A stretch of DNA of 12,959 bases from Scleromatobacter sp045810265 (GTDB lineage: Bacteria; Pseudomonadota; Gammaproteobacteria; Burkholderiales; Burkholderiaceae_C): the NCBI GenBank assembly GCA_045810265.1, contig JBJMWF010000239.1, positions 1 to 12,959 on the forward strand, in the 5' to 3' direction. The notes under the pieces are model-generated. The model saw only the letters and a program-made list of their open reading frames with translations, searched no databases and was not told the DNA's origin. This document shows, piece after piece, positions 11,472-12,959 of the stretch. The position numbers were made by a program, and so were the translations under genes. The first letter of the stretch is position 1; each line of letters begins with the position of its first letter.

Positions 11472-12959
11472 TAGTCGCGCACCTGGTAGCGCCGCGCATA
11501 CAGCGCGAATGCCAGCGCCGCAAGCAGCGCGAAGCCCGCGAAGAAGAACATCTGGAAGGCCGTGACCGACAGGCCGGTGCCGGCGATCCTGGCCGTCACC
11601 GCCTCGCTCCTGACGCTGACGTTGGACAAGAGCACCCACAGGTTGCCGACTGTCACCGACAGGCTCCAGAAGCTCATGATCACGCCCTTCATCGCCATGG
11701 GCGCCTGGCTGTAGGCGAACTCCAGGCCGGTCGTCGAGACCAGCACTTCGCCGAGCGTCAGCAGGGCATAGGGCAGCACCTGCCAGACGATGTCGACCTT
11801 CTGGCCGCCATCGAGCCACAGTTGCATCAGTCCGACGACGATCCAGGCGGCGCCGGCGAACGCGATGCCGGCGCCCATGCGGCGCAGCGCCGTCAGCCGA
11901 AGGCCGGCTTTCTCGAGCAGCGGATACAGCACCACCTTGTTGAACGGGATCAGGATCAGCACCAGGGCCGGATTCAGTGCCTGCATCATCGAGGACTGGA
12001 ACCAGGCGGGCTTGGTCATCTGGTCGGCCTGCAGCACCCAGGTGGAGGCCTTCTGGTCGAACAGCGACCAGAACGGCGTGACCAGGCCGAATAGGACGAG
12101 GAGTCGCAGCACGGCGCGCACTGCGGCCACCGCCTCCGGGCCATGCTTGGGCGTCGCGCGCTCCAGGCCCATCCAGGCACCCGCACCGCCAAAGCCGATG
12201 ACCAGGACCAGCGCCGTGCAAAGCGCCGCGACGACGCCGAGATCGTTCCAGAACGCCAGCGCCACGCCGGCCAGCACGACACCGGCCAAGGCCACGGCGC
12301 GACCGGCCGGCGCCTGGCTCAGCGCCGTGCGCACGACCTTCAGGAAGCTGTTCGGATCCTCGTGGGCCGCCGGCTTCACGTGCACGTAGCTGCGCCGGGC
12401 CGACCAGAAGATGACGGTGGCGATGAACATGAACACGCCCGGGATGCCGAAGGCGACGGCGCCGCCGAACTTCTTGAGGATCAGCGGCATGAACAACGAG
12501 GCGAAGAAGCTGCCCAGGTTGATGATCCAGTAGAAGGCCTCGAAGACCTTCTGCGCCAGGCTGCGGTTGCTCTTGTCGAACTGGTCGCCGACGAAGGCGC
12601 TGACCAGTGGCTTGATGCCCCCGGAGCCGAGCGCGATCAGGAACAGGCCGAAGTAGAAGCCATGCAGGTTGGACTCGAAGAACGCCAGGCAGGCATGGCC
12701 GGCGCAATAGACCAGGCTCAGCCAGAGGATGGTGTGGTACTTGCCGAACCAGCGGTCGGCGATCCAGCCGCCCAGCAGCGGGAAGAAGTACACGCCGATG
12801 ACGAAGGTGTGGAAGATCTCCTTGGCCTCGTCCTTGCGCATCGCCTCCGGAATCGACAGCAGCAAGCTCGTCATCAGGAAGACGGTGAGGATGTTGCGCA
12901 TGCCGTAGAAGCTGAAGCGCTCGCACCCCTCGTTGGCGATGATGAAGGGGATCTGGCGC
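11459..12959 (-). CDS. POT-family proton-dependent peptide transporter (5' end outside window)
   Basis: 499 residues are visible; the frame is still open at the window edge, so the start lies beyond 12959. An internal ATG at 12901 would delete the conserved first helix and is rejected. The visible N-terminus, IPFIIANEGCERFSFYGMR, carries the ExxERF proton-coupling motif. GGWIADRWFGKYHTI, GSGGIKPLVSAFVGDQF and the PTR2 signature FYWIINLGSFFASL follow in the expected order. About 12-14 membrane spans are predicted by eye. These inner-membrane MFS carriers import di- and tripeptides with protons. The later part (EFAYSQAPMAMKGVIMSFWS) also matches the family. The C-terminus ends ARRYQVRDYYRG. The substrate range cannot be read from sequence. 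It converges with the PEP-CTERM gene with a 13-bp overlap and no room for a separate terminator. Confidence 0.92.
   Translation of the reverse strand, partial: RQIPFIIANEGCERFSFYGMRNILTVFLMTSLLLSIPEAMRKDEAKEIFHTFVIGVYFFPLLGGWIADRWFGKYHTILWLSLVYCAGHACLAFFESNLHGFYFGLFLIALGSGGIKPLVSAFVGDQFDKSNRSLAQKVFEAFYWIINLGSFFASLFMPLILKKFGGAVAFGIPGVFMFIATVIFWSARRSYVHVKPAAHEDPNSFLKVVRTALSQAPAGRAVALAGVVLAGVALAFWNDLGVVAALCTALVLVIGFGGAGAWMGLERATPKHGPEAVAAVRAVLRLLVLFGLVTPFWSLFDQKASTWVLQADQMTKPAWFQSSMMQALNPALVLILIPFNKVVLYPLLEKAGLRLTALRRMGAGIAFAGAAWIVVGLMQLWLDGGQKVDIVWQVLPYALLTLGEVLVSTTGLEFAYSQAPMAMKGVIMSFWSLSVTVGNLWVLLSNVSVRSEAVTARIAGTGLSVTAFQMFFFAGFALLAALAFALYARRYQVRDYYRG

Noticed and set aside
10695..12926. 743-codon open frame on the minus strand through the POT and PEP-CTERM genes
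   Set aside because: It is an out-of-frame shadow of the transporter gene, whose correct frame shows all POT motifs.

Overview
The window is GC-rich, gene-dense DNA that is most likely chromosomal and from a betaproteobacterium of the order Burkholderiales (Rubrivivax/Leptothrix/Roseateles type). This is inferred from gene content: a GST of the proteobacterial type, a short DUF192 protein, a TfoX-like protein with a Lys/Ala tail, a GcvA-like LysR regulator, and a PEP-CTERM protein, which implies an exosortase elsewhere in the genome. No tRNA, rRNA, CRISPR array, transposase or phage gene was seen. All assignments come from reading motifs; no database search was run.

Layout. 1-449 is the 3' end of a COG2509-type FAD-dependent dehydrogenase, followed by a terminator-like hairpin. 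450-950 holds no gene but contains a long imperfect inverted repeat and a second stem-loop. 951-5482 is a tight four-gene operon: a secreted DUF4331 protein, a 101-aa lipoprotein, a periplasmic TPR protein and a HupE/UreJ-type membrane protein. The second and third, and the third and fourth, genes overlap at stop/start. 5553-6212 is a GST. Facing it on the minus strand are a DUF192 protein (6235-6582) and 5-formyltetrahydrofolate cyclo-ligase (6805-7407). The cyclo-ligase diverges across 57 bp from a TfoX-like/LysR pair (7465-8912), followed by a 134-aa membrane protein. An SRPBCC/AHSA1 protein (9506-9964, minus) converges on that block. After a 362-bp gene-free stretch come a 161-aa secreted protein and a DVUA0089-like PEP-CTERM protein. 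The last gene is a POT-family peptide transporter (minus, 5' end outside the window) whose 3' end overlaps the PEP-CTERM gene by 13 bp.

How the genes may work together. The strongest candidate for an undescribed system is the 951-5482 operon. All four products carry export signals or membrane segments, so the set appears to be an envelope module. Two of them would, after normal signal-peptide cleavage, begin with residues suited to metal binding: Ser-Ser-His in the DUF4331 protein (an ATCUN pattern) and His in the HupE-like protein. The HupE-like protein also has an EF-hand-like acidic loop. A metal-handling or metal-dependent envelope function is my inference and is untested. Other points worth following are the divergent, apparently leaderless cyclo-ligase/TfoX promoters, the H1-like tail on the TfoX protein, a tandem CTAG-containing repeat upstream of the PEP-CTERM pair, and the extended PEP-CTERM tail.
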